Source: Myxococcales bacterium
Lineage (GTDB): Bacteria; Myxococcota; Polyangia; HGW-17; SLPX01
Direction: 5' to 3'
Assembly: GCA_007131745.1 (NCBI GenBank)
Contig: SLPX01000322.1
Coordinates: forward strand, 1-7,731
Length of the DNA: 7,731 bases
Shown here in pieces: positions 1 to 5,634 of the stretch (positions are counted from its first letter, which is position 1; each line of letters begins with the position of its first letter). The notes under the pieces were generated by a model. That model saw only the letters and a list, made by a program, of their open reading frames with translations. It did not search any database and was not told the DNA's origin. The translations under genes and the position numbers were made by a program.

Positions 1-124
1 AGGTGTGAGAAAAACTATACAGGTTCTCTTTGAGACCCGGAAAAACGCTCTCACAGGGCCGGCGGTCATGCCGACATTTTGTTTTCACACGCATTTTGTA
101 CCGATTCGGATGAAAGGATATTGA
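1..124. other. Non-coding leader upstream of first gene, with nested inverted repeats
   Basis: No supportable gene lies here. TGTGAGA at 4-10 is the exact reverse complement of TCTCACA at 49-55. Nested between them, GGTTCTC (22-28) can pair with GAGACCC (32-38) over a TTT loop with one mismatch. A short CGGC/GCCG pair (60-63 and 70-73) is followed by a T-rich stretch at 77-85. These could be the tail of an upstream transcript (a weak terminator) or a structured leader or operator for the gene at 125. I see no convincing -35/-10 pair. The pairings are read directly from the sequence; any function is a guess. Confidence 0.3.
113..117 (+). promoter_or_regulatory. Ribosome binding site for the gene at 125
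   Basis: AAAGG lies 7 bases before the ATG at 125. It supports that start, which also gives a complete twin-arginine signal peptide. Confidence 0.55.
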
Positions 125-1819
125 ATGTTGAAAAAGTCGGACAACGAGTTTGTTTCGAAAAACAATTTTCGTAAAACAGGGAAAAAAAACATTCCCAGGC
201 GGCGGTTTCTGGGCGGTATCGGTGCAGCCGCGGTAGCCGCGGCCGTTGGATGCAGGGATCGTTCGGGTACTAAGAAGGAAGTCGACGGGGGTGTCGATCC
301 CGATGGCGGTCAGGATGGCGGTCATGACGGCGGAGAACATGATTCAGTGCCTCCACAAGTGACGGGTCTAGTTCAAACAGGCGCTACCACGAACAGCATC
401 GCGATGTCGTGGAATGCAACCCAAAATGCAGACACCTATAATATCTACCTGAACGGCGCGACAGAACCTGTGAAAACCTCCATCACATCCGCGGCTGCCA
501 CGTTGAGCGCCCTCGATGCAGAAACTGATTACGACGTTCAAGTCTCGGGAGTAAATGAATTCGGCGAAGGCGAAAAGTCTGAGCCGGTAAAAATGACCAC
601 GGCCGCCCCGAACATGGCATCGTCGGTGAGCCAACACGCCATCACCTGGGATTTTGACGGCGAACATCAAGTGGGGCAATACGCCAACGGAGACTGGTGG
701 GTGTTGGGACCGGTGACGATCACGTCCATTACGCCGGAGTCACAAACAGTAGACGACCGGGTGATCAACGGCACCATGATCAATCCCACTCATGACCACA
801 GCTCAACCGCTCAAGGGTATGACAGCCACCCGTCGGACATGAACTACGATTCTTCGCTCAATGTCGCGCCGAATTACACCGGGGAGAATCTAGTTGTCAG
901 CGAGGGATCGGTTGTTTCTTCTATCTATCGGCCGGATCCTCCATCAGGCGGCCGGCCGATCATCAGTGACCTTGCGATTTTAACGGTTGTATCCGAGGTT
1001 CCCCCTAGTGGAGCATTTCGCCCGCATCCCTTCGGGACGGACAAAACTTCTTATTGGACCGAATCACAACTGAACTACGATATCCTGCAATCGCTTCCGC
1101 ATGTCGATAATGTGCCGAACCTTCAGGCCAGGTCCGAGCAGGCTTTGAAGTTCTGGAACGAACACGATACAAATTGGCAACAAAGAGCGGTCCAGGCGTC
1201 CAACAATCAACCTGTCTACGGCAGAGAGATAGCGAACCGAAACGGCGAAATGCTTTTGTTGCTGCATCTTGATTTCACGAATGCTGAAAAACGCGACCTC
1301 TTCGTGGGACTCGTCCAGCAAGGCCTCGATACCTACGGTCGCCTTCTGGAAGGCGGGCGTTGGGTGTCGAACGGAGGACACAACGCTGGAAGAAAGATGC
1401 CCATGCTCCTGGCCGGGCTGGCTCTTGGAGATCAGGAGATCATTTCCGCGGCCGACAGAGACGAAGACGATGACCGCTTTCAAGAAGACGGTCAGACGTT
1501 TATCGTATCCCAAGAAGATGTAGATCGAGGTGTGGGTTATACATCGGACTGGATCGGCACCCCGGAGTGGGGAATCAGGCACGCTTCCGACCCCAGCCGT
1601 GACGACCCATCGTGGAGCGCAAGCTACCGTTGGATCGGTTCAGCAATGATCGGTCACGGACTGGCAGCGAGACTTACACCGGGCGCCATGGAGGCATGGA
1701 ACTGGCCTCCTTTTTTCGCGTACATGGATCGTTATTTCGATGAAGACACGAGGCCGACAAACGACACAAACGGAATTCAGGCGTTTCAGCGTTCAATGTG
1801 GGAGGCTTACCGCAATTAA
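125..1819 (+). CDS. Tat-exported lipoprotein with fibronectin type III domain and large uncharacterised C-terminal domain
   Basis: A 564-residue exported protein. Residues 25-29 (RRRFL) are a twin-arginine motif, followed by an Ala/Gly-rich hydrophobic stretch and a lipobox-like AAVGC ending at Cys43. This suggests a Tat-exported lipoprotein that folds before export. Residues about 51-75 are an Asp/Gly linker with repeated DGG. Residues about 75-161 fit a fibronectin type III domain: PPQVTGL start, SMSW-like AMSW, a Y-x-I-Y strand, and the L-x-x-x-T-x-Y-x-V-x-V core. The remaining 400 residues begin with a Trp-rich segment (ITWDFDG at 173, GDWWVLGP from 189) and end in a probably helical part. 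That part contains SNGGHNAGRK (415-424) followed by MPMLLAGLALGD, which recalls the helical toroids of heparinase/alginate-lyase-type enzymes. A polysaccharide-degrading role is therefore possible but weakly supported; I do not recognise the family with certainty. It is followed after 75 bases by the protease gene on the same strand. Confidence 0.85.
   Translation: MLKKSDNEFVSKNNFRKTGKKNIPRRRFLGGIGAAAVAAAVGCRDRSGTKKEVDGGVDPDGGQDGGHDGGEHDSVPPQVTGLVQTGATTNSIAMSWNATQNADTYNIYLNGATEPVKTSITSAAATLSALDAETDYDVQVSGVNEFGEGEKSEPVKMTTAAPNMASSVSQHAITWDFDGEHQVGQYANGDWWVLGPVTITSITPESQTVDDRVINGTMINPTHDHSSTAQGYDSHPSDMNYDSSLNVAPNYTGENLVVSEGSVVSSIYRPDPPSGGRPIISDLAILTVVSEVPPSGAFRPHPFGTDKTSYWTESQLNYDILQSLPHVDNVPNLQARSEQALKFWNEHDTNWQQRAVQASNNQPVYGREIANRNGEMLLLLHLDFTNAEKRDLFVGLVQQGLDTYGRLLEGGRWVSNGGHNAGRKMPMLLAGLALGDQEIISAADRDEDDDRFQEDGQTFIVSQEDVDRGVGYTSDWIGTPEWGIRHASDPSRDDPSWSASYRWIGSAMIGHGLAARLTPGAMEAWNWPPFFAYMDRYFDEDTRPTNDTNGIQAFQRSMWEAYRN
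347..607 (+). other. Fibronectin type III domain (within the Tat lipoprotein)
   Basis: This covers residues about 75-161. The visible hallmarks are a Pro-rich entry (VPPQVTGL), the B-strand Trp in AMSWNA, the YNIYL strand, and the conserved L-x-A-x-T-x-Y-x-V-x-V pattern near SALDAETDYDVQV, ending in VKMTTAAP. FnIII domains in bacterial exported enzymes usually serve as spacers or substrate-binding modules. Confidence 0.8.
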
Positions 1820-1894
1820 CATTTGGTTCGTTCCCAAAACCTGAACAATCCGATCGGAGAGCCCGGATTCCGCGCTGGAGGCAAATAACCAAAC
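1820..1894. other. Short intergenic gap with a weak hairpin
   Basis: This 75-base gap lies between two co-directional lipoprotein genes. AATCCG at 1847-1852 can pair with CGGATT at 1864-1869 around an 11-base loop, but no T-run follows, so it is not a convincing terminator. GGAGG at 1877-1881 lies 13 bases before the ATG at 1895 and is the probable, rather distant, ribosome binding site. Co-transcription of the flanking genes is possible. Confidence 0.4.
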
Positions 1895-3043
1895 ATGAAA
1901 AACTATTACGCCGTATTGATGTTGAGTTGTATCCAAGCTCTCTCTTTTGCAGGGTGCGGGAATAACGAAGGGGGGGGAATCCTCGAATGCGGGGACGAAA
2001 GAGAAAACATCGATAGGTATACACGTCCCGTGATAAATGGAAATCACGAATTCGATTCCAACCTGATCCAACTATCAACCGGCCAGGTCAATGCAATCGG
2101 AGCAGTTATGATAGAGGACACAAACGGCTGGGAAAACATCTGCACCGGCACATTGGTAGCTCCGGATGTCGTGCTGACAGCTGCTCATTGCGTTTTGGAT
2201 AGAGGTTCAGTAACACCACCTTCGAGCCTGGCCTTCGGGTTAGGAGAGGATGTCTCAACAGGACAACTCGTAGAAGTCACAGAGGTGCACTACCACCCCG
2301 ATTATGACCGGCGCACCGGAAGAAACGATGTTGCGGTTCTTGTTTTGAAAACAGAGGCCCGCGAAATAATAGACAACGTCGTCCCCATCCCGTACGACTG
2401 TCAAGCTCCTGACGCTGTTGAACTGATGGGAGAGTGGGTACAAACAGTCGGTTACGGCTGTATCGACAACCTCTGCCACGAAGACAACACAAGACGCATG
2501 TGGGCCAAGGAGCAGATCATCGATGTTTCGAGCTTCGACTTTACAGCCAGCGGATATGGGATCCAGGGCGTATGCAGCGGCGATTCCGGAGGCCCTGCAC
2601 TCCGTACAATGCAGACTGGAGAGGTACGAATCATTGGCACCCTGCATGCAGTAGACTATGAGTGTTCGAACCTGAGTTGGTACCCCACCACTTCCGACAG
2701 CTGCGATTTCATAGACTCGTATGCAGCCGGCTGCCGAGATGAATCAGAGACCGGCCGCTGCGACGGCGATGTGCTTGTATATTGTCACGAAAACCAGGTT
2801 ATCACCGTCGATTGCTCACTCGAATCCCGACAGTGCGGAGCGGGCCCGAACGGAAAATTCATGTGTATCGACGTTTATGAGCCTGGAGGCCCATGCGGAT
2901 CTTTGACCCTGCAAGGCCGCTGCATAGACGACACTGTTATCTGGTGCGAAAACAACGTGATCAAGGAGCGCCGCTGCGCGGACTGCATGCAAACCTGCGG
3001 TTTTTATTCCGAGGCGGTAGGGTACTATTGTGTCGACCATTAG
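1895..3043 (+). CDS. Trypsin-like (S1 family) serine protease lipoprotein with C-terminal Cys-rich modules
   Basis: A 382-residue exported endopeptidase of the chymotrypsin fold. The N-terminus has a hydrophobic signal and a lipobox-like FAGC ending at Cys21. A short propeptide precedes VING at 46-49, the expected mature start of S1 proteases. The full catalytic triad is visible: His98 in LTAAHC, Asp145 in RNDVAV, and Ser231 in CSGDSGGPAL. The residue six before Ser231, at the bottom of the specificity pocket, is Gly225 rather than the Asp of true trypsins. The segment after IIGT lacks the usual Ser-Trp-Gly. Specificity is therefore probably not for Arg/Lys; this is inference. After the protease domain (about 46-280) come two Cys-rich modules starting GRC at 287 and 341, each with a C-x(7)-C core (GRCDGDVLVYC and GRCIDDTVIWC). 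These are likely disulfide-bonded adhesion or substrate-binding units. All elements for an active enzyme are present. Confidence 0.93.
   Translation: MKNYYAVLMLSCIQALSFAGCGNNEGGGILECGDERENIDRYTRPVINGNHEFDSNLIQLSTGQVNAIGAVMIEDTNGWENICTGTLVAPDVVLTAAHCVLDRGSVTPPSSLAFGLGEDVSTGQLVEVTEVHYHPDYDRRTGRNDVAVLVLKTEAREIIDNVVPIPYDCQAPDAVELMGEWVQTVGYGCIDNLCHEDNTRRMWAKEQIIDVSSFDFTASGYGIQGVCSGDSGGPALRTMQTGEVRIIGTLHAVDYECSNLSWYPTTSDSCDFIDSYAAGCRDESETGRCDGDVLVYCHENQVITVDCSLESRQCGAGPNGKFMCIDVYEPGGPCGSLTLQGRCIDDTVIWCENNVIKERRCADCMQTCGFYSEAVGYYCVDH
2753..3040 (+). repeat. Two Cys-rich modules at the protease C-terminus
   Basis: At protein level two units begin at Gly287 and Gly341. They share the pattern G-R-C-x-D-(D/T)-V-(L/I)-x-(Y/W)-C-x-x-N-x-(V/I) followed by further cysteines. 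They have diverged at DNA level. Similar modules are common at the C-termini of secreted hydrolases in Myxococcota-like bacteria. Confidence 0.7.
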
Positions 3044-3173
3044 ACCGTGGGCAACCATCAGGGACAAAACATCAAACGCGTAATTTGTGAAAAACCAACA
3101 TGAAACATGCGCCAAAAAGTGGTAAAATGGCGCTACAATGTAGAAGCCGCGCGTAGAACATGGGTTTTGCAAA
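3044..3173. other. Intergenic region with an imperfect dyad
   Basis: This 130-base gap has no supportable gene. GCGCCA (3109-3114) and TGGCGC (3128-3133) form a perfect 6-bp inverted repeat over a 13-base spacer. Outside it, ACAT (3105-3108) and ATGT (3138-3141) extend the dyad across a bulge. TAAAAT (3123-3128) and TACAAT (3134-3139) resemble -10 boxes inside the dyad, but neither has a good -35 box. The dyad could be an operator or an RNA hairpin ahead of the next gene, or chance. No T-run follows, so a terminator is unlikely. Confidence 0.3.
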
Positions 3174-4484
3174 ATGAACAATGATATTGATTATTCCATC
3201 GAAAAAAACGTTTGTCCTTCTCAGTTCGCGTCATCCTGCACGATTGCAATAGTAGTGACAATCATGGCAATCGTGCTCCAAGGCGGGCTGCAAAGCGGAT
3301 GCGCTCAGCAGAAGGATTGCCTTATAGACGCGGATTGCGAATGGGGGAAGTTTTGCCGCTCCGGTACATGCGTTGCAGAATGCCGCTACAACGTTGACTG
3401 CAAGTACCCGGGGATGATCTGCATTCAACACCGTGGATACTGCCGTTACCCGGACGCGGGGGTTGCCGATGACTCCGGAATCCCCCCGGATGGTGCTATC
3501 CATCCCGACGCGGCGGTGGCCATGGACTCGACCGTCCCGCAACCGGATGCATGGGTTCCGCCCATAGACGGCTCGGTCACCACCCCTGATGCACAACCCA
3601 CGAACGACGGTGTCTACACCGATCCCTGCACCTCGGGGCAACAATGCATTTCCGGATTCTGTCTCCAAGACCTGCGATCCAACTCGGATTTTTGCTCAGC
3701 AAACTGCTCGAACAACAACTCCTGCATAATGACTCACGAATGCAAAAACTTCAGCGGACAAAATCTCTGCCTGTCTTCCGACCTGGGAAAAACATGCAGC
3801 AGCGGGAGTGAATGCACAAACAATTGCATAGGAAACGCCATAACAAACATCGGCCATTGCACGTCCACCTGCAACACGGCTGCAGATTGTCCCGCGGGTT
3901 TTGCATGCACATCTCTCGAAACGCAGAAATATTGCGTCGACATCTCCATGAGTTGCACCGGACACATGGACTGCCTGACAGGGCTATGTTTTGCTCCATT
4001 AGGCTTTTACGCTTGCACCTCCACCTGCGTAAGCAGCGCGGATTGCCCCCTGGATTACATTTGTGATACCGACGGTTATGATTGGTATTGTTTCCCCCCC
4101 ACCTATGGAACCGGCGGCCTGGGCGACATGTGCGACGGTTCGACATTCACCTGTCAGAGCGGACTGTGCCTGGGTGACTACTGCACCTCCAAGTGCGGAG
4201 TCACCCGAAGTATCGGACAATGGTGTCCACCCGGTTTCGGCTGCACAATCGCGTCCGGCGGCAGCGGAAACCTTCTTGTCTGCGGAGCGGCCGGAATCAA
4301 GGGATTCGGCCAGAGTTGCTCGGTAGCGGAGGAATGTGCAAGCACCTTGTGCAGAGAAATGAGCGATTCCACCATGGCGTGTACCCGCTTCTGCAATGAT
4401 GGAATCCCCTGCCCGACGGGTTACACCTGCCAGTCAATCGGCATAACAGCGTCCGGAATTTCTCTCTCGATCTGCGACCGATGA
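3174..4484 (+). CDS. Cys-rich repeat surface lipoprotein with Asp/Pro linker
   Basis: A 436-residue exported protein with no recognisable enzymatic motif. A 22-residue N-region precedes the hydrophobic stretch (23-39) and a lipobox-like LQSGC ending at Cys43, so it is probably a lipoprotein. No good ribosome binding site precedes the ATG at 3174; the only internal Met near the start (residue 31) would cut the signal, so 3174 is kept. Residues 49-90 form one Cys-rich module (DCxxxxFCxxGxC pattern). Residues 92-147 are an Asp/Pro/Ala/Gly linker with recurring PDA and PDG. From residue 152 five tandem modules follow, with first cysteines at 152, 208, 261, 320 and 382 (spacing 53-62). Each has roughly C-x(4-6)-C-x-(S/T)-x-x-C, then C-(S/T)-x-x-C-x(5)-D-C-P-x-(G/D)-(Y/F)-x-C. 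The protein is likely an extended, disulfide-stabilised surface adhesin or binding protein. Function is unknown; the architecture is common in Myxococcota-like genomes. Confidence 0.88.
   Translation: MNNDIDYSIEKNVCPSQFASSCTIAIVVTIMAIVLQGGLQSGCAQQKDCLIDADCEWGKFCRSGTCVAECRYNVDCKYPGMICIQHRGYCRYPDAGVADDSGIPPDGAIHPDAAVAMDSTVPQPDAWVPPIDGSVTTPDAQPTNDGVYTDPCTSGQQCISGFCLQDLRSNSDFCSANCSNNNSCIMTHECKNFSGQNLCLSSDLGKTCSSGSECTNNCIGNAITNIGHCTSTCNTAADCPAGFACTSLETQKYCVDISMSCTGHMDCLTGLCFAPLGFYACTSTCVSSADCPLDYICDTDGYDWYCFPPTYGTGGLGDMCDGSTFTCQSGLCLGDYCTSKCGVTRSIGQWCPPGFGCTIASGGSGNLLVCGAAGIKGFGQSCSVAEECASTLCREMSDSTMACTRFCNDGIPCPTGYTCQSIGITASGISLSICDR
3627..4481 (+). repeat. Five tandem Cys-rich protein modules
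   Basis: These are protein-level repeats of 53-62 residues covering residues 152-436 of the surface lipoprotein. Each starts with a short C...C...C cluster such as CTSGQQCISGFC, CTGHMDCLTGLC or CSVAEECASTLC. Most then contain a DCPxG(Y/F)xC-type motif. DNA identity between units is low, so the duplications are old. Confidence 0.75.
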
Positions 4485-4515
4485 TCCAAACAAGAAAGCA
4501 TCGTCGTTGATCCCC

Positions 4516-4968
4516 TCAGAAAAGTTTTTTTGAATCAACTAGAAGAGTCACCGGACCGTCGTTTAGAAGCTCCACGTCCATCATCGCTCTAAACACCCCT
4601 GTCTCAACCTTCGAAACCCCGGAAGCAAGAACCTGTCGAACAAAACGATCGCACATTTCTTCCGCGCGCACGGGTTCCATGGCTTTTACGAACGAGGGCC
4701 GCCTACCCTTACGGCAATCACCGTACAGGGTGAACTGCGAAACCACCAGCATTTCCCCGTCTACATCCAGGAGGGATCGGTTCATGCTTCCCCCTTCGTC
4801 GGGGAAAATCCGCAACCCCACAACCTTCTTCACCATGTAGTCGAGATCCTTCTCGTCATCCCCTTCCCCCACTCCCAGAAACACGAGCATTCCTCTGCCG
4901 ATTGAACCCACCTCTCGGCCGTCCACGCTCACGGAAGCTCTTGAAACTCTTTGCACCACGGCTCTCAT
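4516..4968 (-). CDS. dtd: D-aminoacyl-tRNA deacylase (DTD)
   Basis: A 150-residue cytoplasmic enzyme that hydrolyses D-amino acids from mischarged tRNA (and Gly from tRNA-Ala), keeping D-residues out of translation. It acts as a homodimer with no protein side-chain nucleophile. The N-terminus [17 protein letters not shown] is family-typical. SQFTLYGD (77-84) is the conserved SQxT motif, and NDGPVT (136-141) holds the Gly-cisPro motif (138-139) that gives chirality selection. Length matches the usual 145-150. The start at 4968 is chosen because AGGAG lies 5 bases upstream (4974-4978) and it gives the canonical N-terminus; an in-frame ATG at 5019 would add 17 non-conserved residues. In TGVFRAMM, Arg127 sits where Gly or Ala is usual. 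It is convergent with the Cys-rich lipoprotein gene (31-base gap) and divergent from arsC, so probably monocistronic. Confidence 0.96.
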   Translation of the reverse strand: MRAVVQRVSRASVSVDGREVGSIGRGMLVFLGVGEGDDEKDLDYMVKKVVGLRIFPDEGGSMNRSLLDVDGEMLVVSQFTLYGDCRKGRRPSFVKAMEPVRAEEMCDRFVRQVLASGVSKVETGVFRAMMDVELLNDGPVTLLVDSKKLF

Positions 4969-5031
4969 AATAACTCCTGCACTGTGATCACGAAAAGAGA
5001 ACCCGTGAATAAACAACAAGAAAAAAACAAG

Positions 5032-5054
5032 AACTCAAGAGAAAAACTCAAGAG
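5032..5054. repeat. Direct repeat AACTCAAGAG, two copies, 13-bp period
   Basis: AACTCAAGAG occurs exactly at 5032-5041 and 5045-5054. It lies between dtd and arsC, where a regulator could bind. The period of 13 bp is not an integral helical turn, so it may equally be a slippage product. Confidence 0.55.
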
Positions 5055-5156
5055 TCCGGACTAAACAAAAAATCGGAAAAATGGCGAGAATCTGTTTTTT
5101 GCGCTGGACAAATCTTGATAGTAGAGAACAATCGAGTCAACAGTCTAAACAAAAAT

Positions 5157-5160
5157 GGAG
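5157..5160 (+). promoter_or_regulatory. Ribosome binding site deciding the arsC start
   Basis: GGAG lies 8 bases before the ATG at 5169. It supports this start over the in-frame ATG at 5115. Confidence 0.65.
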
Positions 5161-5168
5161 AACCGACG

Positions 5169-5588
5169 ATGAAAGGAATTTTGTTTCTTTGTGTGGCAAA
5201 CTCGGCCCGGAGCCAGATGGCCGAGGGAATTGCCGGAAAACTGGCGCCCCCGGAAATAAAAGTCTGGTCGGCCGGTTCAAAACCCACAAATGTGCGGCCC
5301 GAAGCAATCAGGGTTCTGGAAGAATTGGGCATCGACATCTCTCACCACCATTCAAAGGATGTATCGGAGATACCGGCATCCGAAGTAGACACCGTGATAA
5401 CATTATGTGCAGAAGAGGAATGCCCCGTGTTCCTGGGTGATGTAACCCGCCTGCACTGGAACCTGCCCGACCCGGCTGCGGTGACCGGTCCTGAAATCGA
5501 CAGGTTGAATGCTTTCCGTAAAACAAGGGATGAACTGCACAAACGGATAACCGGCCTGCTTCAAGGAATCGTTCCGGGATCCGATTGA
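5169..5588 (+). CDS. arsC: Arsenate reductase / low-molecular-weight protein tyrosine phosphatase family protein
   Basis: A 139-residue cytoplasmic protein of the low-molecular-weight phosphatase fold. Residues 8-15 (CVANSARS) are the C-x5-R phosphate/arsenate-binding loop with nucleophile Cys8 and Arg14. The family's acid Asp is Asp101 in NLPDPA. Cys80 and Cys85 in LCAEEECPVF match the redox cysteine pair of thioredoxin-coupled ArsC, though they are closer together than in the Staphylococcus aureus enzyme. This favours reduction of arsenate to arsenite over tyrosine phosphatase activity. An in-frame ATG at 5115 would add 18 non-conserved residues before the usual start; 5169 has a better ribosome binding site. 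No arsenite exporter, arsR or other ars gene lies in the window, so this copy stands alone here. It is convergent with the PLD lipoprotein gene (46-base gap without a clear terminator). Confidence 0.9.
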   Translation: MKGILFLCVANSARSQMAEGIAGKLAPPEIKVWSAGSKPTNVRPEAIRVLEELGIDISHHHSKDVSEIPASEVDTVITLCAEEECPVFLGDVTRLHWNLPDPAAVTGPEIDRLNAFRKTRDELHKRITGLLQGIVPGSD

Positions 5589-5634
5589 GTTTCGAGAGCT
5601 TGGGGGCGGAATTTCGGGGCGTGTTTATGCAATA

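Larger units (their letters stand above)
4969..5168. promoter_or_regulatory. AT-rich divergent intergenic region between dtd and arsC
   Basis: This 200-base region must hold the promoters of both divergent genes. It is richer in A/T than the flanking genes, with A-tracts at about 5021-5028 and 5064-5072. It contains a 10-bp direct repeat at 5032-5054. I could not find a clear -35/-10 pair for either gene. TTGATA at 5115-5120 resembles a -35 box but lacks a -10 at proper spacing. No other gene is supportable here. Confidence 0.45.

Noticed and set aside
281..340. Gly/Asp-rich DNA repeat in the first gene as a mobile or regulatory repeat
   Set aside because: It encodes the DGG linker after the lipoprotein signal, a common low-complexity spacer, and is explained by the protein sequence.
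1064..1582. Open frame of 172 codons on the minus strand inside the first gene
   Set aside because: It lies entirely antisense to the well-supported Tat lipoprotein gene, has no ribosome binding site or recognisable motif, and looks like a shadow of the sense coding frame.
4506..4539. Possible bidirectional terminator between the Cys-rich lipoprotein gene and dtd
   Set aside because: GTTGAT/ATCAAC can pair around a T7 tract, but the stem is short, the loop is long, and the T-run is inside the loop rather than after the stem.
4969..5019. 17-residue N-terminal extension of dtd from an in-frame ATG at 5019
   Set aside because: The canonical DTD N-terminus MRAVVQRV begins at 4968, where AGGAG lies 5 bases upstream; the extension is not family-like.
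5115..5168. 18-residue N-terminal extension of arsC from an in-frame ATG at 5115
   Set aside because: The family starts a few residues before the C-x5-R loop, which fits the ATG at 5169 with its GGAG site; the extension is low-complexity intergenic sequence.
5589..5634. Terminator between convergent arsC and PLD genes
   Set aside because: No stem followed by a T-run could be found in the 46-base gap on either strand.
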